A DNA stretch of 64,000 nt from Spirochaeta sp. (GTDB taxonomy: Bacteria > Spirochaetota > Spirochaetia > DSM-27196 > Alkalispirochaetaceae). Within the stretch, counting starts at the first letter, position 1, and the number at the start of each line of letters is the position of its first letter. The notes beneath the pieces were generated by a model. It saw only the letters and a program-made list of their open reading frames with translations. It was not told the DNA's origin and did no database searches. Location: assembly GCA_007130865.1 (NCBI GenBank), contig SLRR01000001.1, forward strand, positions 1-64,000. Direction: 5' to 3'. The translations under genes were made by a program, and so were the position numbers. Of the stretch, positions 1 to 8,616 are shown in pieces.

Positions 1-850
1 GACGAAGAAACTGTTCGGTAATCGTTCCCGCAGCGCCGAACGCCGTCGTGCTGCCGATCTCCTCGTGGTCGTAGAACACTGCAACCTGGGTATGACCGGC
101 CCCTTTCGCCCGACGAAGCGCCTCCATAACGGTAAAACAACCGGCCAGATTGTCTATACGCGGTGATACCAGAAGACCTGCCGCGGTCACCGTAGCCGGT
201 TCGGTCGGTATCAGGTTCAGTTCCGCCTCCAGGACCTCCTGCGGGTCGACACCCGCGATCTCCGCCATCCTCCCGATCAGCCAATCCTGAGCGGTCTCGG
301 ACGTTCGGATCTCCTCTTCTACCGGCCCGAACAGTGCCGGAAGGTGATCCTGCCGGTTGTACGAGAGATTGTCGTTGACCTCACGGTTGAGGTGGATCGC
401 GAGGTTGGGAATCACCGCCAGGGGCCGTGGAGAATGGACCTGAACGCCTGAGACATCGCCGGAAACGGTCCCGAGTCTTCCTGCGACCGTAAGATCACGG
501 TCCAGCCACGTCGCGAGAATTGGCGATCCGTAAACCTCTACCGGTACCTGTACAAGGGTATCGACGTAACGAGCGGACCGGTGTTTCAACTGTAACCCGG
601 GACTGTCCGTGTGCGCCGCGGCGATAAGGATCCCCCCTTCATGGGGAGGCCGTTCCCCCACGCGGAACGCCAGAACCGTCCCACCGAGACGGAGATAGCG
701 AGTCTCCCCGGGTTGAACAGGTCCTTCCCGGTACGGTGTGAACCCCGATTCCTGGAGAACCGTTTCGATCGAGTCTGCTACGTGAAAACTTGTAACCCCG
801 GTATCAAGAAACCGGCTGATACCCGTTGCGGTTTGTCTGTGCGTTGCCAT
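1..850 (-). CDS. M18-family aminopeptidase, 3' end outside window
   Basis: The N-terminal 283 residues are present and the gene runs off the left edge. The translation shows the M18 (aspartyl aminopeptidase/ApeB) signatures in order: AAHTDSPGLQLK at about residues 78-89, with the His and Asp metal ligands, then an RIDNLAGCF segment, then FYDHEEIGSTTAFGA with the paired Glu that bind and activate zinc. M18 enzymes are cytosolic dodecameric zinc exopeptidases that remove N-terminal residues, often acidic ones. The ATG at 848-850 directly abuts the stop codon of the upstream fxsA gene, so the two are almost certainly co-transcribed and translationally coupled. Family confidence is high; substrate preference cannot be read from the fragment. 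Confidence 0.9.
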   Translation of the reverse strand, partial: MATHRQTATGISRFLDTGVTSFHVADSIETVLQESGFTPYREGPVQPGETRYLRLGGTVLAFRVGERPPHEGGILIAAAHTDSPGLQLKHRSARYVDTLVQVPVEVYGSPILATWLDRDLTVAGRLGTVSGDVSGVQVHSPRPLAVIPNLAIHLNREVNDNLSYNRQDHLPALFGPVEEEIRTSETAQDWLIGRMAEIAGVDPQEVLEAELNLIPTEPATVTAAGLLVSPRIDNLAGCFTVMEALRRAKGAGHTQVAVFYDHEEIGSTTAFGAAGTITEQFLR

Positions 851-1405
851 CTACCGCGCCCCTCGGTCGTCATTGTCTCCAGGATCATTGCCGATGTCGG
901 GGGAATCCGGATCCACGAATTTCGCTTCCGGATTATCCGCCGGCCGAACGCGCCGCGCTTCATTGAACGGATCGCGATCAGACGACTCGCTTCCATGGAA
1001 CGATTCACGATTAAACGTTCCGGCCACGTGTATTGACCCCTGCGCCGCAGCGCGCCGGATGAACCTGGCGATCACACCCTTGAGAAGGGTTCTTGTAGGA
1101 GGTATCAGCAGCAGAAAACCGAGCACGTCCGTTATAACCCCCGGCGTGATCAGCACCATTCCAGCGAGCAATATGCAGAGTCCGTCGATCATCGCGTCCG
1201 CGGGAAACTCGCCCCGGGCGGTACGGGCCTGTATCGTCTGTAGTACCGAAAAACCTTCCCGCCGCGCCAGGGACGCTCCGACAACGCCCGTAGCCAGAAC
1301 AAGAAGAATTGTCGGTCCCGCACCGATCACCGAACCGATACGAATCAGCAGCCAGAGTTCCACCACGGGGATAACGGTAAATAACAGGAGCAAACGTACA
1401 AACAT
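851..1405 (-). CDS. fxsA: FxsA family inner-membrane protein
   Basis: 184 residues. The first 130 or so are strongly hydrophobic, with an N-terminal membrane helix beginning MFVRLLLLFTVIPVVELWLL and further helices containing the family features GVVGASLARREG and GMVLITPGVITDVLGFLLLIPP. That is the FxsA (phage F exclusion suppressor) pattern. The C-terminal 50 residues are hydrophilic, Arg/Asp-rich and presumably cytoplasmic. In E. coli FxsA over-expression relieves exclusion of phage T7 by the F plasmid; its native function is unknown. A GAGAGG-type ribosome site precedes the ATG. The gene is followed without a gap by the M18 aminopeptidase and is divergent from recC. Confidence 0.88.
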   Translation of the reverse strand: MFVRLLLLFTVIPVVELWLLIRIGSVIGAGPTILLVLATGVVGASLARREGFSVLQTIQARTARGEFPADAMIDGLCILLAGMVLITPGVITDVLGFLLLIPPTRTLLKGVIARFIRRAAAQGSIHVAGTFNRESFHGSESSDRDPFNEARRVRPADNPEAKFVDPDSPDIGNDPGDNDDRGAR

Positions 1406-1466
1406 ACCTGGACCTCTCGCATGAGAATACCAGAGAGTACCCCCGGGACCAACCCCTGCTTTTCCC

Positions 1467-1495
1467 TTGTACGGTGTCTACGTGCGGTATATGGT
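1467..1495 (+). promoter_or_regulatory. Predicted sigma-70 promoter of recCBD
   Basis: TTGTAC at 1467-1472 and TATGGT at 1490-1495 are separated by exactly 17 bases. Transcription would begin at about 1502, on the GTG proposed as the recC start, so the mRNA would be leaderless or nearly so. Confidence 0.5.
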
Positions 1496-1501
1496 ACAAC
1501 G

Positions 1502-4500
1502 GTGCAGGAACGACGACGCGGGATCGAACCGGGGTTTCGGGTGGTACGGGGAAACTTACTGGAAGATCTGCGGGCTCACCTGGTGACAAGCCTGCGATCG
1601 CAACCGCTGGAACCCCTGGAAGAGGAGACGATTCTCGTTCAAAGCAACGGGATCGCACAGTGGATCAAGTTCTCCCTGGCGGAGACGGATATCGCCATGG
1701 GGATGGACGTAATCCTACCGGCGCGGTTTCAGTGGAAGCTCTACCGTTCCATTCCAGAGGGCGCCGAGATCCCGCGACACTCTCCCTACGACACGGACCG
1801 TCTACTCTGGCGGATCATGCGGCTGCTGCCGAAATTGTTGAAACGGGAGGAGTTTGCCCCGCTGAAACCGTTTCTGGAGTTCCCCCGGGACGATGACCCG
1901 GAGTTTCTGACGCGGTCCCACCAGCTCTCGGCGACGATTGCCGATCTTTTTGACCAGTACCAGGTTTATCGCGCGGATTGGCTTACCGCCTGGGCACGGG
2001 AGGGAGAAGATCCCCTCGGCACCGGTTCTCAGGATGCTCACCGACGCTGGCAGGCGACGCTCTGGAGGGAGCTGGTACAGGATACGCCGGAACCGCTCCG
2101 CATGACCGATCGCGGGACGATCCACCGACGCTTCATGGAGTATCTGGACGGTATTCCGCCGGAGGCCCCTCCGGCGGCGTTTCCCCGACGGGTGATCGTA
2201 TTCGGCATCTCCTCCCTTGCCGAGCAGGTGATTGAGGTGCTGCACGGCATCTCCCGCTTCACGGAGGTGGTTTTCTTCGTTCAGGATCCCTGCCGGTCAC
2301 ACCTTTGGCGGCATCCCCTGCTCACCGCCTGGGGGCGGCAGGGTCGCGACTTTCTGGACCTGCTTCAGGAACGAGTCGGGCCGGACCAGGAGGAAACCGA
2401 GTTCCGGTCTCCCGGTACCGCGACGGTCCTGCAACGGCTGCAGAACGATATTCTGGAAAACAAGGACGCCACTGTTCCTCGCCCGGACGACTCCGGTTCG
2501 GACCGATCCGTGCAGTTCCACGTGGCACACAGTGCACTCCGGGAAGTGGAGATACTGCACGACCGGCTTCTGGACGCGTTAGATTCCGATCCGGACCTTA
2601 ATCCGCGGGATGTTATCGTCATGGTACCGGAGATCAAGCAGTATGGACCCCTGGTGGATGCAGTATTCGGTCGCCTCCGCCGGGACGATCCCCGTTTCAT
2701 ACCCTACAGCGTCTCCGACCGAGGAGAAAACGAGCCGGACCGGATCACCCTGGCGGTTGAAACCTTGCTCGGCCTGCCACGGTCCCGGGTAACGCTGGAA
2801 GACGTCGGTACTCTGCTGGAGGTTCCAGCCGTTCACCGCCGATACGGCCTCTCCGCCGGGGAGGTGGAGGCGATCGTCCCGCGCCTGGCAGACGCCGGTG
2901 TACGCTGGGGTTTACACGGCGATCACCGGGAAACGTTCGGTGTGCCCGCCGGTTGTGACCGAAACACCTGGCGTTTCGGCCTGCAGCGTATCCTCCTGGG
3001 ATACGCCCTGGGAGAAGAGGCGGAATGGAATGGTGTAGTCGCTCTGGAAGGTGTAGGAAGCGCGACGGGAGATACGGCGGGGCGCGTGTTCGACCTGGTG
3101 GACGACCTGGAACGGTACCGCCGGGAACTCGACGTGATGCGTCCCCCGGGGGAATGGACCGTTCTACTCAGAACGATGCTGGAACGTTTTTTCCTTATGG
3201 AAGACCAGGAAGAGTTGCAGCGATTGGACGCATTCTACCGGGCGTTGCAGGTCTGGGAAGACGCGTGTACGGAAGCTGATTTCCACACTCCCCTGCCCGT
3301 CGGCGTGGTGCGCGATGCCTGGCTCGCCCATGCGGAGCCAACAAACCTGCAGCGGCGGTTCCTCGGCGGATCCGTGACGTTTGCCACGCTCATGCCCATG
3401 AGGGCGATTCCCTTCCGTATGGTATGCCTGCTGGGAATGAACGACGGAGATTATCCGCGACAGACCACCGGGCCCGGATTTGATTTGATGAAAGCCGTCG
3501 ACGGGTTCCGCCGGGGCGATCGATCCCGTCGGGAGGACGACCGGTATCTCTTTCTCGAGGCGCTCCTCTCCGCCCGGAATCGGTTGTACGTGAGCTGGAT
3601 CGGGCGCTCGATAAGCGATAACAGCGAGAGACCCGCATCGGTCCTGGTGGGACAGTTGCGGGACCACCTCGAGATCGACGGTGTCGACCCGGAAGAGATC
3701 ACCACGGACCATCCCCTTCAACCGTTCGCTCCGGCGTATTTTTCCAGGGAGGGTCCGCTTTTCACGTACGCCCACGAGTGGATCCCCCGCCCCGGGAGAA
3801 CCGTCTCTGCTCTCCCGCAGGGCGATCAGACGGTGACGTGGCCCGCGCAACCCTCTCCGTCCGGGCAGCCGCCGTCCACGCCGGCGGCCACACCATCGTC
3901 CACGCCGCAAATCACCACCGATCGATACACCGTTGAACCGAGGGTGATCCGCCTGCGGGATCTCCTGAACTTTCTCCGGAACCCGCCGGAACTCTTTTTT
4001 CATGAAGCGCTCAGGGTACGGTTCGCCGCGCTGCAGGAGCGGGAGCTGCCCCGGGACGAACCGTTCGATCCGGACTCGCTGGAAGCGTGGCAGCTCAAGA
4101 ATGATCTGCTCCGACACGCTCTGGAGGACCCTGACCGATCTACAGAGGAGCACCTGTGCCGGCTGACGCGGTCGGGACGGATCGCTTTGCCGCCGTTCGA
4201 AGACGTGGTTGAGCAGAAACTTCTGCGGGCAACGGAGGGAATCATCCGCCGCTATCGGGAGGAATCGGAACCGGTGAAGAACGCCGTTCCTTTCAGCCGA
4301 ACCGTTTCAATCCGCTCCTCGGACGGTTCGGTAACACTGGAAGACGTCGTACCGGAGTTGAAGGAAGGCTCCGATGGGATGATCCGGAGGATCTTCGTGA
4401 GTCCTTCACGCGTTCATGACGGGCACGGCTCGTATCGCTGGGAAAAGCTTCTCTCCTGGTGGCCCGCGCACCTGGCCTCACAATACGAAAACGGACCGGT

Positions 4501-4864
4501 ACTGACAGTGATCGTCGCGGCGAACGGTACCGTTACGCTTCCGCCGATCGGCCCTACCCGGGCAGCACCGGTGCTCCAGGATCTGATAGACGCCTGGAGC
4601 GAAGCGGTCCTGACCCCGCTTCCCGTATCGGTGCGTGCGGGATGCGCCTGGGTCACGGCGTATACCGGAGATGAGCATTCCCGGGAGACCGCGGAGAAGA
4701 AAGCGCGGGATGCCCTGACCGGGACGTTCAACCGTGACGGCGAGTACCGGGAAAACGAGTACCTGCGGCGCCTCGTTCCGGATCCGCTGAGTCTGGTGGG
4801 ATCGGACGATTTCGTATGTGCCGCGGAACGTCTTTACCGGCCGCTGACGGAGGTGTTCACGTGA
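1502..4864 (+). CDS. recC: Exodeoxyribonuclease V subunit gamma (RecC)
   Basis: About 1121 residues. RecC recognises Chi and splits the DNA strands in the RecBCD helicase-nuclease, which processes double-strand breaks for RecA loading. The N-terminus (VRGNLLEDLRAHL) and blocks such as ETILVQSNGIAQWIKFSLAE and AIPFRMVCLLGMNDGDYPRQ match RecC, which is an inactivated helicase/nuclease fold. The frame stays open upstream to an ATG at 1421, but the promoter at 1467-1495 makes that impossible for the main transcript. GTG 1502 lies at the predicted transcription start, and GTG 1541 is a further alternative. A Pro/Ser/Thr-rich linker near residues 763-806 interrupts the protein. Its stop overlaps the recB GTG, showing translational coupling. 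Confidence 0.92.
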   Translation: MQERRRGIEPGFRVVRGNLLEDLRAHLVTSLRSQPLEPLEEETILVQSNGIAQWIKFSLAETDIAMGMDVILPARFQWKLYRSIPEGAEIPRHSPYDTDRLLWRIMRLLPKLLKREEFAPLKPFLEFPRDDDPEFLTRSHQLSATIADLFDQYQVYRADWLTAWAREGEDPLGTGSQDAHRRWQATLWRELVQDTPEPLRMTDRGTIHRRFMEYLDGIPPEAPPAAFPRRVIVFGISSLAEQVIEVLHGISRFTEVVFFVQDPCRSHLWRHPLLTAWGRQGRDFLDLLQERVGPDQEETEFRSPGTATVLQRLQNDILENKDATVPRPDDSGSDRSVQFHVAHSALREVEILHDRLLDALDSDPDLNPRDVIVMVPEIKQYGPLVDAVFGRLRRDDPRFIPYSVSDRGENEPDRITLAVETLLGLPRSRVTLEDVGTLLEVPAVHRRYGLSAGEVEAIVPRLADAGVRWGLHGDHRETFGVPAGCDRNTWRFGLQRILLGYALGEEAEWNGVVALEGVGSATGDTAGRVFDLVDDLERYRRELDVMRPPGEWTVLLRTMLERFFLMEDQEELQRLDAFYRALQVWEDACTEADFHTPLPVGVVRDAWLAHAEPTNLQRRFLGGSVTFATLMPMRAIPFRMVCLLGMNDGDYPRQTTGPGFDLMKAVDGFRRGDRSRREDDRYLFLEALLSARNRLYVSWIGRSISDNSERPASVLVGQLRDHLEIDGVDPEEITTDHPLQPFAPAYFSREGPLFTYAHEWIPRPGRTVSALPQGDQTVTWPAQPSPSGQPPSTPAATPSSTPQITTDRYTVEPRVIRLRDLLNFLRNPPELFFHEALRVRFAALQERELPRDEPFDPDSLEAWQLKNDLLRHALEDPDRSTEEHLCRLTRSGRIALPPFEDVVEQKLLRATEGIIRRYREESEPVKNAVPFSRTVSIRSSDGSVTLEDVVPELKEGSDGMIRRIFVSPSRVHDGHGSYRWEKLLSWWPAHLASQYENGPVLTVIVAANGTVTLPPIGPTRAAPVLQDLIDAWSEAVLTPLPVSVRAGCAWVTAYTGDEHSRETAEKKARDALTGTFNRDGEYRENEYLRRLVPDPLSLVGSDDFVCAAERLYRPLTEVFT

Positions 4865-7800
4865 TACCCGGGACACTCGATATTTCCACAGTTCCACTTC
4901 ACGGGACCCGGCTGATCGAAGCCAGCGCCGGTACCGGAAAGACCTATACGATCACGCAGCTCTATCTGAGACTGGTACTCGGCCACGGAGACGAGCAGAA
5001 TCGTTTTCCGCGACCGCTGGCGCCGTCGCAGATCCTGGTAATCACGTTTGCGGAAGCGGCCAAACTAGAGCTGCGGGACCGGATTCGGCTTCGACTGAAC
5101 CGGGGCGCGGCGTACTTCCGTGGTCACGCAACGGAGGATACGGAGCTGCAGAAGATCTCCGAGACATGGTCCCGCGATCAGCGGGAGGAAGCGGCAAAGC
5201 GCCTGGAAAACGCCTCGGAATCGATGGACGAAGCGACGATCTTCACGATTCACGGATGGTGCCTTCGGACGCTTCGGCGTTACGCCTACGAGAGCGGGAT
5301 CGGCGACGCCCGGGACATAGGTGATGATTCCCGCGACCTCCTTGCCGAAGTTGTGCGCGATTACTGGCGCAGCACGTTTTACCGTGTTTCCCCCGACCAC
5401 GCCGCCGTACTTACGGAGGTCTTTCCGGATCCGGATGCGCTTCTCCAGGCGATTCAGCCGCTCCTCGTTCCGGTAACGGGCGAACCCAGATACGGTGATA
5501 CTCCAAGAGCGGTACCGGACGAACTCGAACCTATCCTGGAAAAGGCACGACGGGAACTGGAAGAGTGCCGGCGCCTCAACGGAGAAGCGCGTGCTCTGTG
5601 GAGGGGCAACGAGGAAACGTTGCAACAGATCCTCCAGGACCTGCGGGAGTACATGAACAAACAAACGTTCAAAAACTGTGACCGGGACGAGGTCTTTGCG
5701 GGGTGGCTCGATGAGATCCGTCGCTGGGCCCGGGGAGAAGATGATCCGGAAGATCCTCCCGCGATCCTGAGAAAACTCGCACCGGAACGGATACGCCTGA
5801 AAAAAGGAGCCTCGCCGCCGGATCACGCGTTCTTTACAATCCTGGGCGAATGGATAGCCGCGGTGGACGTCCGGGATACACGGGAGCTCGCCACGGACGT
5901 TATGCTCCACGCGGCGACGACGGTACGCCGGCTCTACGAGGAGGAGAAGCTCCAACGGTACCTGGTTGATTTCAACGATATGCTCACTTTACTCGACCGG
6001 GCGCTCCGGGACGACCGGGACGGAAATCTCCGCCGGGCGATCCGTGAAGAGTCTCCTGTGGTTCTGGTGGACGAGTTCCAGGATACCGATGAAGTTCAGT
6101 ACCGGATTCTCGACGCACTGTACGGTGTCGGCGGGGACGATCGAAATACGGGACTCTTTCTGATCGGCGACCCCAAGCAGGCGATCTACCGATTCCGCGG
6201 CGCGGATATCTACTCCTACCTCCGAGCTCGTCGTGCCGCGCGGGGACGCCAGTATTCCCTGACAACGAACTACCGGTCGCGACCGGAGCTTATCAACGCG
6301 GTGAACCAGCTTCTATCCGTGGCGGACCGACATCCCCGGGGAGCGTTCCTCTTCGGATCCGGTGAAACCGGAGAGGTACCGTTTATCCCCGTCCAGCCCC
6401 GACCGTCGACTCAATCCTCCGGGAAGTCCCCCTTGATTCTTGACGGTGCTCCCGCACCGCCGCTCACGATCTGGGTGACTCCGGAGGACCAGGAGACCGT
6501 TCAGACCGGGGCGTTTCGGGAGCTTGTGGCGGAACAGACCGCGCGATCGATCGCGCGATGGCTCGGTCCCGGGCGGTCCCTCCGACACGGAGAGAGCGGT
6601 AGTGTCCCGCTGGAGCCGCAGGATGTCGCGGTACTCGTCCGTTCGCGGACCGAGGCCGACGCTATTCTCGCGGCGTTTCGCCGGTATGGTATTACCGGGG
6701 TATACCTGTCCGCCCGGGATTCGGTGTTCGAGTCGCCGGAGGCGAGAGATATTCTCTTCTGGTTGCGGGCATGCCTGGACCCGGGTGATACGCAGCATGT
6801 GAGGTCGGCGCTTGCCACGCCGTCCCTGGGCCTCTCTCTGGAGGAGCTTCGGAGCTCCGCCGGCGACACACTTCTGGAGGAACTCCACGCGGACCGGTTT
6901 ACCCGTTACCACGATCTGCTCGTGCACGACGGTCCGCTCCCGGCGATCCGAGCGCTCATGCACGATTACCACGTGCCGTCGAACCTTCTGGCCCGGGAAG
7001 ATGGAGAGCGGGCTCTCACCAACGCCCTGCATCTGGCGGAATGGCTGCACCAGAGCGCAGCCACCGTGGAGGCGCCCCGCGAACTGGTGCGACTTCTGGC
7101 GGAACGGATCGACGATCCTCGGGAAGAACAGGTGCTCCGGCTCGAACGGGATGATCGCTGCGTGCGGGTGGTGACGATTTTCAAGGCAAAGGGGCTCGAA
7201 TACAACGTGGTGGTAGCGCCGTTTCTCTGTCTTCCTCCCCCTGCTCCGGGTAGAAACAACGCATCCCGCGTACCGAAACCAGTGGTTTGGCACGAGGAAA
7301 ACAACGGGCGGGTCATGGAGTTCCGGTTGGAGAAAGCGCCTCGGGCGATCGAGGCGCTGGAAGGAGAACTCCTGAGCGAGGAAATGCGCCTCTTTTATGT
7401 GGCGATCACGCGCGCTCGGGACGCTGTGTTTCTCGCGGTAGCGCCGGTGACGCAGGGAAGAAGCAAGACACCGGCGATACATACCAGTGGTTTCGGATAC
7501 CTGCTCTCCGGCGGCAATCGGTTTGAGACCGGCCGGGAGGTTTACGGTACGGTTCGAGCCCTGACCGGGGACACCGGCACGATCGTGCTGGAAAGGATGA
7601 TCCCGGAAGGAGCTCCCGCGCCAAAGGAGATAACGGGCCGTAACCCCGCGGGAGTCGCGCCCCCGGAGTATCACGTCCGCGAACCACGGCGAACACACCA
7701 TGAACGCTGGTGGATCGCGAGTTATACAGCCCTTGGCGCGTGCCGCCGGAAGCACGCGGAACGGGACCCGTATCCGCCGGAACCGGAAAGGCCCGATCAG

Positions 7801-8616
7801 GAAGTGGTGGCGGAGGAACTGGAACCGACCGTCCCCGGGACCACGCTCGGGACCGATCCGGGTTATCAGCCGGTAGCCGCAGCGGGTATACACCGTTTTC
7901 CCGCCGGTGCGCGCGCCGGGACGTTTCTGCACGATCTGATCGAGGAGTTTGCCCGGGAAGGTTTTCCAGGAATCGCATCGGACCGGGAAAGCCGGGAAAC
8001 GCTCATTCTCACGGCGTGCCGCTCTCGCGGGTGGGAGGAGTGGTTTCCGGTGGTCCGCGACTGGACTTTGGACTTTCTTCAGACTCCCCGGGTTCTGCCC
8101 GACAGGGACACTGCTTTCACTATAGCCGAGCTCTCCTCGTACCGGGCGGAGATGGAGTTCCTTTTCGAGAGCCGCCGCGTGAAGCTTGAAAAGCTCGACG
8201 GGATCGTGCGTCGGGCCGTGCTTCCCGGAGCCGAACGACCGGAGTGGACCTCCCCGGTAATGAACGGACTTTTCAAGGGATTCATAGACCTCGTCTTTCA
8301 GGTGGGAGACCGGTATTACCTCGCGGACTGGAAATCCAATCGCCTGGGCCAGGAGGACGAGGCGTATCGACAGGAACAACTGGCCGCCGCGTTTTTGGAC
8401 AAGCGGTACGACCTGCAGCTCGCGCTGTATATCCTGGCATTACACCGTCACCTGCGCGCACGAATCCCCGACTACGACTACGACCGGCATCTGGGAGGCG
8501 CGATTTTTGTGTTTCTCCGTGGCACCGGCGCGGAGACACGGGGATCTCTCTTCTCACGTCCGGAGCGATCGGTCCTGGAGGAACTGGACGAGCTTTTCCG
8601 GGGAGGATCACGATGA
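4861..8616 (+). CDS. recB: Exodeoxyribonuclease V subunit beta (RecB)
   Basis: 1251 residues; the 3'-5' helicase and only nuclease subunit of RecBCD. UvrD-type motifs are intact: Walker A ASAGTGKT at 21-28, motif II DEFQD at 404-408, IGDPKQAIYRFRGADIYSY after it, and ARDSVFESPEA, FKAKGLEYNVV and RLFYVAITRARDAV downstream. The C-terminal nuclease domain has His in GTFLHDLIEE (about 1023), Asp in GFIDLVF and the Asp/Lys of YYLADWKSNRLG (about 1155), so it should cut DNA. The GTG start at 4861 overlaps the recC stop (GTGA) and has a good GGAGGTG site seven bases upstream; the frame extends 15 codons further but only inside recC. Confidence 0.96.
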   Translation: MIPGTLDISTVPLHGTRLIEASAGTGKTYTITQLYLRLVLGHGDEQNRFPRPLAPSQILVITFAEAAKLELRDRIRLRLNRGAAYFRGHATEDTELQKISETWSRDQREEAAKRLENASESMDEATIFTIHGWCLRTLRRYAYESGIGDARDIGDDSRDLLAEVVRDYWRSTFYRVSPDHAAVLTEVFPDPDALLQAIQPLLVPVTGEPRYGDTPRAVPDELEPILEKARRELEECRRLNGEARALWRGNEETLQQILQDLREYMNKQTFKNCDRDEVFAGWLDEIRRWARGEDDPEDPPAILRKLAPERIRLKKGASPPDHAFFTILGEWIAAVDVRDTRELATDVMLHAATTVRRLYEEEKLQRYLVDFNDMLTLLDRALRDDRDGNLRRAIREESPVVLVDEFQDTDEVQYRILDALYGVGGDDRNTGLFLIGDPKQAIYRFRGADIYSYLRARRAARGRQYSLTTNYRSRPELINAVNQLLSVADRHPRGAFLFGSGETGEVPFIPVQPRPSTQSSGKSPLILDGAPAPPLTIWVTPEDQETVQTGAFRELVAEQTARSIARWLGPGRSLRHGESGSVPLEPQDVAVLVRSRTEADAILAAFRRYGITGVYLSARDSVFESPEARDILFWLRACLDPGDTQHVRSALATPSLGLSLEELRSSAGDTLLEELHADRFTRYHDLLVHDGPLPAIRALMHDYHVPSNLLAREDGERALTNALHLAEWLHQSAATVEAPRELVRLLAERIDDPREEQVLRLERDDRCVRVVTIFKAKGLEYNVVVAPFLCLPPPAPGRNNASRVPKPVVWHEENNGRVMEFRLEKAPRAIEALEGELLSEEMRLFYVAITRARDAVFLAVAPVTQGRSKTPAIHTSGFGYLLSGGNRFETGREVYGTVRALTGDTGTIVLERMIPEGAPAPKEITGRNPAGVAPPEYHVREPRRTHHERWWIASYTALGACRRKHAERDPYPPEPERPDQEVVAEELEPTVPGTTLGTDPGYQPVAAAGIHRFPAGARAGTFLHDLIEEFAREGFPGIASDRESRETLILTACRSRGWEEWFPVVRDWTLDFLQTPRVLPDRDTAFTIAELSSYRAEMEFLFESRRVKLEKLDGIVRRAVLPGAERPEWTSPVMNGLFKGFIDLVFQVGDRYYLADWKSNRLGQEDEAYRQEQLAAAFLDKRYDLQLALYILALHRHLRARIPDYDYDRHLGGAIFVFLRGTGAETRGSLFSRPERSVLEELDELFRGGSR

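Noticed and set aside
1421-1501. ATG at 1421 as the recC start
   Set aside because: The predicted promoter (1467-1495) lies after it and the 27 extra residues do not look like a RecC N-terminus.
6313-8379. A 688-codon open frame on the minus strand inside recB
   Set aside because: It is exactly antisense to well-conserved RecB motifs, has no recognisable domain and no ribosome site. Long antisense frames are expected in GC-rich coding DNA.
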